The notes beneath the pieces were generated by a model, which did not search any database, was not told the origin of the DNA, and saw only the letters and a program-made list of their open reading frames with translations. A stretch of DNA of 9,490 nucleotides from CAISIP01 sp031367285 (GTDB lineage Bacteria; Pseudomonadota; Gammaproteobacteria; Burkholderiales; Burkholderiaceae_C), in NCBI GenBank assembly GCA_031367285.1, contig JANLPN010000594.1, positions 1 to 9,490 on the forward strand, written 5' to 3'. Positions 1-6,304 of this stretch are shown piece after piece. Both the position numbers and the translations under genes were made by a program. Positions within the stretch are counted from its first letter, which is position 1. The number at the start of each line of letters is the position of its first letter.

Positions 1-295
1 GTCATGGTAGGCTTTGCCCCATCGTTGATCGACGGGAGTTGTCATGGACGAGCTGGCGCTTCCACTCAGTGATCTGGTTGACGTGCAGGTCAAACTCCTG
101 GCACAGCTCGGCCATGGTCCTGTCCTCGCGCAAGGCGGCAAGCGCCACGCGGGCCTTGAACTCGGCGCTGTGCGTGCGCCGCACCCGCCTGGCCACATTG
201 GCTTTCTGCGTCAACTTCATGGTGAAAACTCCTTTGCGCCGGGCTTGCGCCCAGCAATTCAAAATAGGCCGAGTTTCCACTTAGCGCGCTGTTCA
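1..295 (-). mobile_element. Remnant of an IS3-family element, outer end
   Basis: This is the upstream end of the element carrying the orfA fragment. IS3-family ends usually start with TG, and on the minus strand a TGAACAGC begins at 295, 75 bases before the orfA start, a normal distance for this family. I cannot see the partner inverted repeat or a target duplication, so the boundary is a guess. The 139 bases between it and the transglutaminase stop (296-434) hold no gene that I can support; a GCCCG/CGGGC inverted repeat near 317-328 has too small a loop and no T run, so it is not a convincing terminator. Confidence 0.35.
2..220 (-). pseudogene. IS3-family transposase OrfA, 3' part lost
   Basis: The product resembles the N-terminal part of IS3-family OrfA, the DNA-binding protein that recognises the element's ends and is joined to OrfB by frameshifting. 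Residues about 16-57 (HSAEFKARVALAALRED to ITEWKRQL) form the typical HTH_Tnp_1 helix-turn-helix. I chose the ATG at 220 because AAGGAG lies 8 bases before it (229-234); the frame is open up to 280 but that part has no family resemblance. After EWKRQL (about residue 57) family members continue into a leucine-zipper region, usually for 30-40 more residues. Here only 15 unrelated residues follow before a TGA at 2-4, so the gene looks cut by a deletion or another insertion near position 48. No OrfB is in the window. The family is clear; the truncation is inferred from memory of the family. Confidence 0.75.
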
Positions 296-434
296 GATTT
301 GTCGAGCCACCTCTGCCCGGTCGGGCCTTGTTCTTGTGAACTGGAAATAGCGGGTGGATTTCACATCGGCAAGGTAACAGAACCTGGAGGCATGTGAATA
401 TTTCTACGGGCCGAATGGGTCCATCCGCGCAAGC

Positions 435-1313
435 TTAATTCCGCACAAACTGCCCATCCGTGGACAGGGCGTACGGCACATGCTGCGGTACCACCAGCAC
501 GCCTTGCGCGTTGGGCACGGGTTCAATCTGAATGACGGGCGCGGCACCGCGCACGCCGCCGAACATGGTGGCAAAAGCCGAGTCGGCCGCGTCGCGGCCG
601 GTTCCGAAACGCACAAAACCCATGGGGATGGCCACGCCCGACGCGTCAAAGATGTACCAGCGGTCACCGACGTACACCTCCACATAGGCGTGAAAGTCAG
701 TAGGCCCCAGCACCGGGTCGGCGCCGTAGTCGATGCCGGTCGCAAAACGCGCCGGTATGTTCACGGCGCGGCACAAGGCAATCATCAAGTGGGCAAAGTC
801 GCGGCACACACCCACCTGCTCCACCAGCGTGTCCACCGCCGTGGTATTACCGTTGGATGAGTTGGGGAGGAACCGCACATGGCTGGTGACCCACTGGTGG
901 ATCGCCTGCACCCTGCGGTAACCCTGCCACAAATGGCCAAACTCCTTGACGGCAAAGCGGTGCAGCCGGTCGGACTGGCAATAGCGGCTGGGGTAGATAT
1001 AGGGCAACACCTGCCCCGGCAGGTTGGCCACGGCCACTTCGCCCAGCTGGTCCGGCTGGGCCGTGTAGTGGTCGATGTCCACCGTGGCGTTGTAGCGCAC
1101 CATGAGCGGCCCGCCATAGGCCTTGAGCCGCAGGAAACGGGTATGCGTAACCGGGTCGGTATACAGATTGGGCAGCAGGGGCTGGCTGATATACAGCGAC
1201 TCAGTTACCACGCTCTGGTGTGCAGTCTGCGCCGCATGCACGTTGAAGATGAAATCGCAACCTGGCTGGTCGATCTCGTAATTGAGCTCAATGGAGAATT
1301 TGAGTCGGACCAT
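435..1313 (-). CDS. Transglutaminase-like cysteine protein
   Basis: This 292-residue protein belongs to the bacterial transglutaminase-like superfamily (papain-like fold). The catalytic triad is visible: Cys170 in GVCRDFAHL, His208 in DFHAYVEVY and Asp223 in IFDAS. Residues about 1-120 form a beta-rich N-terminal domain of the kind found before such cores; about 130-225 is the core. There is no signal peptide or membrane segment, so it is probably cytoplasmic. Bacterial members are usually peptidases or amide-cleaving or cross-linking enzymes of unknown substrate, so I give no specific reaction. The frame is open to 1382, but I chose the ATG at 1313 because GAAGG lies 6 bases before it and the family-like sequence starts at MVRLKFSIELNYEID. 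It follows lpxC and a small membrane gene on the same strand, 196 bp after the latter, so it may have its own promoter. The fold is certain enough; substrate and role are unknown. Confidence 0.88.
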   Translation of the reverse strand: MVRLKFSIELNYEIDQPGCDFIFNVHAAQTAHQSVVTESLYISQPLLPNLYTDPVTHTRFLRLKAYGGPLMVRYNATVDIDHYTAQPDQLGEVAVANLPGQVLPYIYPSRYCQSDRLHRFAVKEFGHLWQGYRRVQAIHQWVTSHVRFLPNSSNGNTTAVDTLVEQVGVCRDFAHLMIALCRAVNIPARFATGIDYGADPVLGPTDFHAYVEVYVGDRWYIFDASGVAIPMGFVRFGTGRDAADSAFATMFGGVRGAAPVIQIEPVPNAQGVLVVPQHVPYALSTDGQFVRN

Positions 1314-1319
1314 ACACAG

Positions 1320-1364
1320 CCTTCGGTGGAGAAGTCGCCACCGGAGGCACGCGGAGCCGTGGCG
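1320..1364 (-). promoter_or_regulatory. Leader hairpins covering the transglutaminase ribosome binding site
   Basis: On the minus strand CCTCCGGTGG (1347-1338) and CCACCGAAGG (1329-1320) form a stem of ten positions with one C/A mismatch and an 8-base loop. The 3' arm contains the GAAGG ribosome binding site of the transglutaminase gene, 6 bases before its ATG. The central GTGGCG (1341-1336) can instead pair with an upstream CGCCAC (1364-1359), which would free the site. The two pairings exclude each other. A CATAAT resembling a -10 box lies at 1391-1386, but I see no good -35. The pairing is seen directly; a regulatory role is inference. Confidence 0.35.
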
Positions 1365-1509
1365 GCTAGGGTTTACCCGCAATCGATTATGGGCCGGAGT
1401 GCGGCTGGTGACGGTGTGTTAGCGCACAGATGGCGCGGACGTGTGCCGCGGGACACGGTCAGTTATCGCCACATGAATGCGCAGACAAGCGCGCGCCGTT
1501 CGACCATGA

Positions 1510-1686
1510 CTACGCCACCCGCTCCAGAATCAGCACCGCAAAAAATCCGAACGCCGCAATCAAGGTCCACTTCAGAATCCGCAGCCCATACTGCTTGAAG
1601 CGTGCCTGGCCGGTGGCCACAAAGAACGAAAACGAGACGACCGCACCCAGCAGCAACATCAAGATAAGCCAGCGAAACAGCAGCAT
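1510..1686 (-). CDS. Small two-helix membrane protein, function unknown
   Basis: The predicted product is 58 residues. It has two hydrophobic stretches, about residues 3-25 and 38-54, joined by a short basic loop (residues 26-40, with Arg29, Lys31, Arg36 and Lys39). By the positive-inside rule the loop would face the cytoplasm. There is no cysteine, signal-peptidase site or known motif, and I do not recognise a family. Third codon positions are mostly G or C, as in the neighbouring genes, which supports real coding. The ATG at 1686 lies 45 bp after the lpxC stop, with an in-frame stop upstream (the lpxC stop itself), so the start is limited to this ATG, an internal one at residue 10, or a rarer codon. 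No clear ribosome binding site precedes it, which lowers confidence. It probably shares the lpxC transcript. Confidence 0.68.
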   Translation of the reverse strand: MLLFRWLILMLLLGAVVSFSFFVATGQARFKQYGLRILKWTLIAAFGFFAVLILERVA

Positions 1687-1731
1687 CGAATAGCAGGATA
1701 GTGAAGCGTGAGACAGGGCCTGGCGGGTGGT

Positions 1732-2655
1732 CTACCAGGCTGGCGCGAGCTGCGCAAAACCTGCCGGTGCATTCTGTTCGTCCTCAAAGGTCACGATCTC
1801 CCATGCGTCCTTGCGCAACAGCAGTTCGCGCGCCAGTTTGTTGTTGAGTTCGTGGCCGGACCGAAACGCGCTGTAGCTGGCCAACAGGGGTTTGCCCAGC
1901 ATGTACATGTCGCCGATGGCGTCAAGGATCTTGTGTTTGACGAACTCGTCGTCGTAACGCAGGCCTTCAGAATTGAGGATCTTGTAGTCGTCCATCACGA
2001 TGGCGTTGTCCAGCCCGCCGCCCAGGGCCAGGCCGTTGACGCGCATTCTCTCCACGTCCTTGGTAAACCCAAAGGTCCGGGCACGCGCGATGTCGCGTGA
2101 ATACGAGCCGCTGCCCATATCGAACTCCACCCGCTGTCCGGTCGAATCCACGGCAGGGTGGTCAAACACGATCTCGAAGCTGAGTTTGTAGCCATGGTAC
2201 GGTTCCAGGCGCGCCCACTTGGCCGTGGCGCCTTGCCCTTCGCGTACTTCCACGGTCTGTTTGACGCGGATAAAACGGCGCGGCGCGTTTTGCCATTCGA
2301 TGCCGGCGCTTTGCAGCAAAAACAAAAACGAGGCGGCCGAGCCATCCAGTATCGGTACCTCTTCGGCCGTGATGTCCACGTACAGGTTGTCTATGCCCAA
2401 ACCCGCGCAGGCCGACATCAGGTGTTCCACCGTCGCCACCTTGGCGCCGCCGCTGGACGCGGTGGTGGCCATGCGGGTGTCGGACACTGACGCGGCCGAC
2501 ATGGGAATTTCGACCGGCACCGGCAAATCCACGCGCCGGAACACGATGCCGGTGTTGGGTGCCGCGGGCCGCAAGCTGAGCTCCACCCGTTGGCCGCTGT
2601 GCAGGCCCACGCCCACGGCGCGGGTCAGGGACTTGAGGGTTCTTTGTTTTAGCAC
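1732..2655 (-). CDS. lpxC: UDP-3-O-acyl-N-acetylglucosamine deacetylase LpxC
   Basis: LpxC removes the acetyl group from UDP-3-O-acyl-GlcNAc, the committed step of lipid A synthesis, in the cytoplasm with a catalytic zinc. The 307-residue length fits the family (about 305). The zinc ligands are visible: His78 in TVEHLMSA, His241 and Asp245 in EFVKHKILDAIGD. The general acid/base residues are Glu77 and His268 (RSGHELNNKL), and Thr194 lies in the RTFGF segment. The start is GTG at 2655, giving (M)LKQRTLKSLTRAVG, the usual family N-terminus. The frame stays open to 3048, but those extra 131 residues overlap the end of ftsZ and a palindromic repeat and look like no protein. No ribosome binding site precedes the GTG. 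The C-terminus, FAQLAPAW, is unlike the E. coli tail used for FtsH degradation, so turnover may differ (inference). Confidence 0.97.
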   Translation of the reverse strand: MLKQRTLKSLTRAVGVGLHSGQRVELSLRPAAPNTGIVFRRVDLPVPVEIPMSAASVSDTRMATTASSGGAKVATVEHLMSACAGLGIDNLYVDITAEEVPILDGSAASFLFLLQSAGIEWQNAPRRFIRVKQTVEVREGQGATAKWARLEPYHGYKLSFEIVFDHPAVDSTGQRVEFDMGSGSYSRDIARARTFGFTKDVERMRVNGLALGGGLDNAIVMDDYKILNSEGLRYDDEFVKHKILDAIGDMYMLGKPLLASYSAFRSGHELNNKLARELLLRKDAWEIVTFEDEQNAPAGFAQLAPAW

Positions 2656-2661
2656 CCGTGG

Positions 2662-2667
2662 ATTGTA
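2662..2667 (-). promoter_or_regulatory. Possible -10 box of an lpxC promoter
   Basis: The minus strand reads TACAAT, one mismatch from the sigma-70 -10 consensus, ending 6 bases before the lpxC GTG. Transcription would then start at or within a base or two of the GTG, giving a leaderless message, which would agree with the missing ribosome binding site. The region where a -35 box should lie (about 2685-2690) reads CTGCGG, a poor match, so this is a weak call. Confidence 0.28.
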
Positions 2668-2686
2668 AAAGGCGGCAAAGACCGCC
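2667..2686 (-). terminator. Probable rho-independent terminator after ftsZ
   Basis: On the minus strand GGCGG (2686-2682), a 6-base TCTTTG loop and CCGCC (2675-2671) form a GC-only 5 bp stem followed directly by TTTT (2670-2667). It lies 184 bp past the ftsZ stop and 12 bases before the lpxC start. The stem and T run are short, so termination may be partial. The last T of the run is also the first base of the possible lpxC -10 box. Confidence 0.45.
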
Positions 2687-2716
2687 GCAGCGCAGGGCCG
2701 CCCCAAGCAAGGCACG

Positions 2717-2800
2717 GCCCCCTCGGGGCTGCGCCCCGCGGCTCCCAGTCTGCCTGCGCAGACTGGGACGGGGCAAAGAGCCATTGCCTCTGGCAACGGC
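2717..2800. repeat. REP-like palindromic intergenic element
   Basis: This non-coding stretch between ftsZ and lpxC is packed with inverted repeats. The strongest is a perfect 11 bp stem, TCCCAGTCTGC (2743-2753) with GCAGACTGGGA (2758-2768) and a 4-base loop. Before it, GCCCC (2717-2721), GGGGC (2725-2729) and GCCCC (2733-2737) can form two exclusive small hairpins. After it, 2780-2788 and 2792-2800 form a 9-position stem with one mismatch. No T run follows on either strand, so these are not simple terminators. I recall similar GC-rich palindromic spacers recurring in Comamonadaceae genomes, but repeat copies cannot be seen in this window. Confidence 0.6.
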
Positions 2801-2869
2801 CCATACAGCGCACCACGCGCAGCGAGAAGCCCCGGGACGAGCCGTGGCGAGGCACGCAAGGGGACAACA

Positions 2870-4099
2870 TTAATCCGCTTGTTTGCGCAGGAACGCGGGG
2901 ATTTCGTAGTCGTCCATGCCACCGCTGGAGAGTGCATCCACCTTGGCCGCCGCCGAAGTACGTCCGCGCCATACCGCGGGTGTTCCCATGCTGCCGTAGT
3001 CCGGCTGCGCCGAGGTGATGGCCGGCGTTCCTCCTGCCGCCCCGCCATTTACCTGGTTGGTCAGCGTCGGGATCTGGAACCCTACGTTGTCGGTGCCGGT
3101 GCGCAGCACCTGCAGCGGTGGTGCGTTGCGGCGCTGGCCTTGCCGGCTCAGGCCGGTGGCCACCACCGTCACGCGGATGTCGTCACCCAGCATGTCGTCG
3201 TAGGCCGTGCCGTAGATCACCAGCGCATCGGGCGACGCAAAGGCGCGGATGGTGTTCATGGCCAGCTTGGATTCGCTGAGTTTGAGCGAGCCCTTGCTCG
3301 CCGTGATCAGCACCAGCACGCCCTTGGCGCCCGACAGGTCCACGCCTTCAAGCAGCGGGCAGGCCACGGCCTGTTCAGCCGCGATACGCGCGCGGTCCGG
3401 GCCGCCGGCGGTGGCGGTGCCCATCATGGCCTTGCCCGGCTCACCCATCACGGTGCGTACATCCTCGAAGTCCACGTTCATGTGGGCCGGCACGTTGATG
3501 ATTTCGGCGATGCCGCCGACCGCGTTCTTGAGCACATCGTTGGCGTGGGCAAACGCCTCGTCCTGCGTGATGTCGTCACCCAGGACTTCTTCGAGTTTTT
3601 CGTTCAGCACCACAATCAGCGAGTCGACATTCACTTCCAGCTCGGCCAGGCCGGTGTCGGCGATATTCATGCGCCGGCCGCCTTCAAAGTCGAACGGCTT
3701 GGTCACCACGCCCACGGTCAGGATTCCCATCTCGCGTGCCACGCGTGCAATCACGGGCGCCGCGCCGGTGCCGGTGCCGCCGCCCATGCCGGCCGTGATG
3801 AACAACATATGGGCGCCATCGATGGCGGCGCGGATTTCGTCCACCGCTTCTTCCGCGGCGGCCTTGCCCTTGTCGGGCTTGCTGCCGGCGCCCAGGCCCG
3901 TGTGGCCGAGCTGTATCGTCTTGTGCGCCGCGCTGCGGCTCAGCGCCTGTGCGTCGGTGTTGGCGCAGATAAATTCCACCCCGCCCACGTCGCACTGGAT
4001 CATGTGCTCCACCGCATTGCCGCCGCCGCCGCCCACGCCAATCACCTTGATCTGGGTGCCGAGGTTGAACGCGTGTTCCTCAATCATTTCTATGCTCAT
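2870..4099 (-). CDS. ftsZ: Cell division GTPase FtsZ
   Basis: FtsZ is the tubulin homologue that polymerises with GTP into the mid-cell ring and recruits the divisome. The 409-residue protein has the early glycine-rich nucleotide loop (VIGVGGGGGNAVEHM, 19-33), the tubulin signature GGGTGTG (106-112) and the T7 loop NVDFED (208-213), whose acidic residues complete the GTPase site of the next subunit. A Gly/Pro-rich linker (about 321-395) leads to the conserved C-terminal peptide DDYEIPAFLRKQAD (396-409), which binds FtsA and other partners. The ATG at 4099 is preceded by AGGAG with 6-base spacing. A 159 bp gap separates it from ftsA, the second largest in the cluster, so extra ftsZ transcription from within the gap is likely. 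No key residue is missing. Confidence 0.99.
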   Translation of the reverse strand: MSIEMIEEHAFNLGTQIKVIGVGGGGGNAVEHMIQCDVGGVEFICANTDAQALSRSAAHKTIQLGHTGLGAGSKPDKGKAAAEEAVDEIRAAIDGAHMLFITAGMGGGTGTGAAPVIARVAREMGILTVGVVTKPFDFEGGRRMNIADTGLAELEVNVDSLIVVLNEKLEEVLGDDITQDEAFAHANDVLKNAVGGIAEIINVPAHMNVDFEDVRTVMGEPGKAMMGTATAGGPDRARIAAEQAVACPLLEGVDLSGAKGVLVLITASKGSLKLSESKLAMNTIRAFASPDALVIYGTAYDDMLGDDIRVTVVATGLSRQGQRRNAPPLQVLRTGTDNVGFQIPTLTNQVNGGAAGGTPAITSAQPDYGSMGTPAVWRGRTSAAAKVDALSSGGMDDYEIPAFLRKQAD

Positions 4100-4258
4100 G
4101 TTTCTCTCCTGAATTGCAGTTGCCGAAATTGTTTGTCTCTTCTGTTCTTGCCGCCCACTGGCGCGGCGGACCGGTGCAGGGCCAGCTGGCGTGCGGGCTG
4201 CCGCGCGCGAGCCAGGTTTTGCTGTTTCTCGGGTGCCGGGCAGCGGATGTGTTCGTCA
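4100..4258 (-). other. ftsA-ftsZ intergenic leader with GC palindromes
   Basis: No gene is visible here. A perfect 10 bp palindrome, GCCAGCTGGC, lies at 4181-4190. It is enclosed by an inverted repeat, GCGCGGC (4161-4167) with GCCGCGC (4200-4206), that extends inward by two further pairs if one G/T pair is allowed. The 50 bases next to ftsZ are clearly richer in A and T than the rest, as expected for a promoter or an accessible start region, but I find no -10/-35 pair that I would defend. Confidence 0.4.
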
Positions 4259-5488
4259 TCAGAAATTCCCTACAAACCAGTCCTTGACCTGACCAAGCGC
4301 AGTTTTCATTGACCCGTTTTTCTGCGCTACCTTGAAGCCTCGCATGCGCGACATGCGGGCTTCTTCAAGCAGCCCCATCACGGTGGACGCACGCGGCTGG
4401 GACACCATGTCGGACAGCGCGCCGGCGTATTTCGGCACGCCCCGGCGCACCGGCTTGAGAAAGATGTCTTCACCCAACTCGACCATACCGGGCATCACGC
4501 AGCTGCCGCCGGTAAGCACGATGCCGCTCGATAACACCTCCTCGTAGCCGGACTCGCGTATCACCTGGTGCACCAGAGCAAAAATCTCCTCCACACGCGG
4601 TTCGATCACGCCGGCCAGCGCCTGGCGGCTCAGCATGCGCGGGCCGCGGTCGCCCAGGCCGGGCACCTCGACCTGGGTTTCGGCATCGGTCAGAAGCTGC
4701 TTGGCGTAGCCGCTCTCCACCTTGATCTCTTCCGCGTCCTTGGTCGGCGTGCGCAGCGCCATGGCGATATCGCTGGTGATGAGATCGCCGGCGATGGGAA
4801 TCACCGAGGTGTGGCGGATCGCGCCGTTGGTGAAGATGGCCACGTCGGTGGTGCCCGCGCCAATGTCCACCAGTGCCACGCCCAGCTCACGCTCATCGTC
4901 GGTGAGCACCGACAGGCTGGACGCCAGCGGGTTGAGCATCAGTTGTTCGACTTCCAGGCCGCAGCGACGCACGCATTTGAGGATGTTCTCGGCCGCGCTT
5001 TGCGCGCCGGTCACGATGTGCACCTTCGCCTCCAGCCTTATACCGCTCATGCCTATCGGTTCCTTGACGTCCTGCCCGTCGATGATGAACTCCTGCGGCT
5101 CCACCAGCAGCAGGCGCTGGTCGGTGGAGATGTTGATGGCCTTGGCGGTTTCCACCACGCGCGCCACGTCGGCCTGGGTCACCTCGCGGTCCTTGATGGC
5201 CACCATGCCGCTGGAGTTGATGCCGCGGATATGGCTGCCGGTAATGCCGGTGTAGACGCGCGTTATCTTGCAGTCGGCCATGAGTTCGGCTTCCCTGAGC
5301 GCGAGCTGGATGCTTTGCACCGTGGCGTCAATGTTGACCACCACGCCGCGCTTTAGCCCGTTGCTCGGTGCCACGCCCAGGCCCGCCAGCTTGAGTTCAC
5401 CGCCAGGCATCACCTCGGCCACCACCACCATGACTTTGGCGGTGCCGATATCCAGCCCTACGACCAGGTCTTTGTATTCTCTTGCCAT
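4259..5488 (-). CDS. ftsA: Cell division protein FtsA, actin-like membrane anchor of FtsZ
   Basis: FtsA is an actin-family ATPase that tethers FtsZ filaments to the inner membrane and recruits later division proteins. In the 409 residues I see the phosphate 1 motif VGLDIGTAKV (10-19), the FtsA-specific 1C (SHS2) domain at about 85-165, the phosphate 2 motif VDIGAGTTD (207-215) and the adenosine motif GIVLTGGSCVMPG (322-334). The last residues, about QVKDWFVGNF (400-409), look like the amphipathic membrane-targeting helix. The ATG at 5488 follows ACAGG by 7 bases and lies 30 bp after the ftsQ stop, consistent with one transcript. Length is near the family norm (about 410-420). Nothing is unusual. 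Confidence 0.99.
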   Translation of the reverse strand: MAREYKDLVVGLDIGTAKVMVVVAEVMPGGELKLAGLGVAPSNGLKRGVVVNIDATVQSIQLALREAELMADCKITRVYTGITGSHIRGINSSGMVAIKDREVTQADVARVVETAKAINISTDQRLLLVEPQEFIIDGQDVKEPIGMSGIRLEAKVHIVTGAQSAAENILKCVRRCGLEVEQLMLNPLASSLSVLTDDERELGVALVDIGAGTTDVAIFTNGAIRHTSVIPIAGDLITSDIAMALRTPTKDAEEIKVESGYAKQLLTDAETQVEVPGLGDRGPRMLSRQALAGVIEPRVEEIFALVHQVIRESGYEEVLSSGIVLTGGSCVMPGMVELGEDIFLKPVRRGVPKYAGALSDMVSQPRASTVMGLLEEARMSRMRGFKVAQKNGSMKTALGQVKDWFVGNF

Positions 5489-5518
5489 ATGTTTACCTGT
5501 TGTCCTGTTTGCATTACG

Positions 5519-6304
5519 CTACTTTTTGGGTGTTTCGCTGACTACCGTGCTCACGCCGCGCAGGCGCAGTGCATAACCGTCGGGGTGGCGCAAGTCCGCG
5601 CTTTCCATGGCGTCGGGTTTGCGTTTGTAGCGTGACGTCACCTGGGTCAAAGTCTTGAGAAAACGCTCCGTACGCGCCACCACTTCGGTGTCGCTGCCGC
5701 GGCCGATTTCAATCACGGCCCCGGTGTCCAGCGTCGCGACCCAACTGCCGCGCCCGCTCAGGTCAAGCCGCTCCAGCGAAAGGTCCATGGCCTCGAACCG
5801 CGGCTGCAACACGCGGTACATGGCCAGTACCTGGGGTTCCTGGCCCAATGGGCCGCCAAGCCGGGGCAAGACCTCCTGTTCCACTTCCCCCACATTGGCC
5901 TCAAAAACTTCGCCAAAACTGTTCAGCAGCCGGGAGTCGGCCTCGGGCCCCCAGTAAGCGACCGGCTGGTGTTCCTGAAGCACGACCTTGAGCCGGTTCG
6001 GGAAATCGCGTTTGACCACGGCTCGGCGAACCCACGGCACGGCCTCGAAAGCCTGTTTGGCATGGGCCAGGTCCAGGGTCAGAAAGCTGCCGCCCAGTTT
6101 CGGGACCACGTTGGCACGCAGCGTCAGCGCGTTGTTGTGTGTCACATCCCCGGTAACCGTGATGGCACCGATGGAGAACGCGGCGCGGTTGGCTGCCCAC
6201 GCCACCAGCGCACTCAGCAACAAAGCGGCAAACACCGCGAATAACGTTGTTGCCGTGAAATTCATGAGTCGCACGTCGAACGGCGTGGCCAGGGTTTCAT
6301 TCAT
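5519..6304 (-). CDS. ftsQ: Cell division protein FtsQ
   Basis: FtsQ is a bitopic inner-membrane protein that joins early and late divisome parts through FtsB and FtsL in the periplasm. The 261-residue protein has a short cytoplasmic tail, one membrane helix at about 17-38, a POTRA domain at about 43-113 (FSIGAITVTGDVTHNN to VVLQEHQPVAYW) and the beta-rich FtsQ domain to about 245. The start overlaps the ddlB end as ATGAATGA (8 bp) and is preceded by GAGGG with 5-base spacing, so its translation is probably coupled to ddlB. The POTRA segment PWVRRAVVKRDFPNRLKVVLQEHQPVA is diagnostic. Confidence 0.97.
   Translation of the reverse strand: MNETLATPFDVRLMNFTATTLFAVFAALLLSALVAWAANRAAFSIGAITVTGDVTHNNALTLRANVVPKLGGSFLTLDLAHAKQAFEAVPWVRRAVVKRDFPNRLKVVLQEHQPVAYWGPEADSRLLNSFGEVFEANVGEVEQEVLPRLGGPLGQEPQVLAMYRVLQPRFEAMDLSLERLDLSGRGSWVATLDTGAVIEIGRGSDTEVVARTERFLKTLTQVTSRYKRKPDAMESADLRHPDGYALRLRGVSTVVSETPKK

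Noticed and set aside
1314..1382. Longer start for the transglutaminase at 1382
   Set aside because: The extra residues (MRVNPSRHGSACLRW...) do not look like the family, and the ATG at 1313 has a ribosome binding site at the right distance.
879..1598. Plus-strand open frame of 239 codons across the transglutaminase start and the small gene
   Set aside because: It lies opposite a gene with an intact catalytic triad and continues through non-coding leader, with no protein-like features.
1719..1740. GCCTGG/CCAGGC inverted repeat at the lpxC stop as a terminator
   Set aside because: The stem is only 6 bp with an 11-base loop, overlaps the stop codon and has no T run on either strand.
2656..3048. 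N-terminal extension of LpxC (131 residues in frame upstream of the GTG)
   Set aside because: It overlaps the end of ftsZ and the palindromic repeat, resembles no protein, and the family N-terminus starts exactly at the GTG at 2655.
2879..4312. Long plus-strand open frame of 477 codons opposite ftsZ
   Set aside because: It is rich in His, Arg and Ala, has no recognisable domain, and is the usual antisense shadow of a GC-rich gene.
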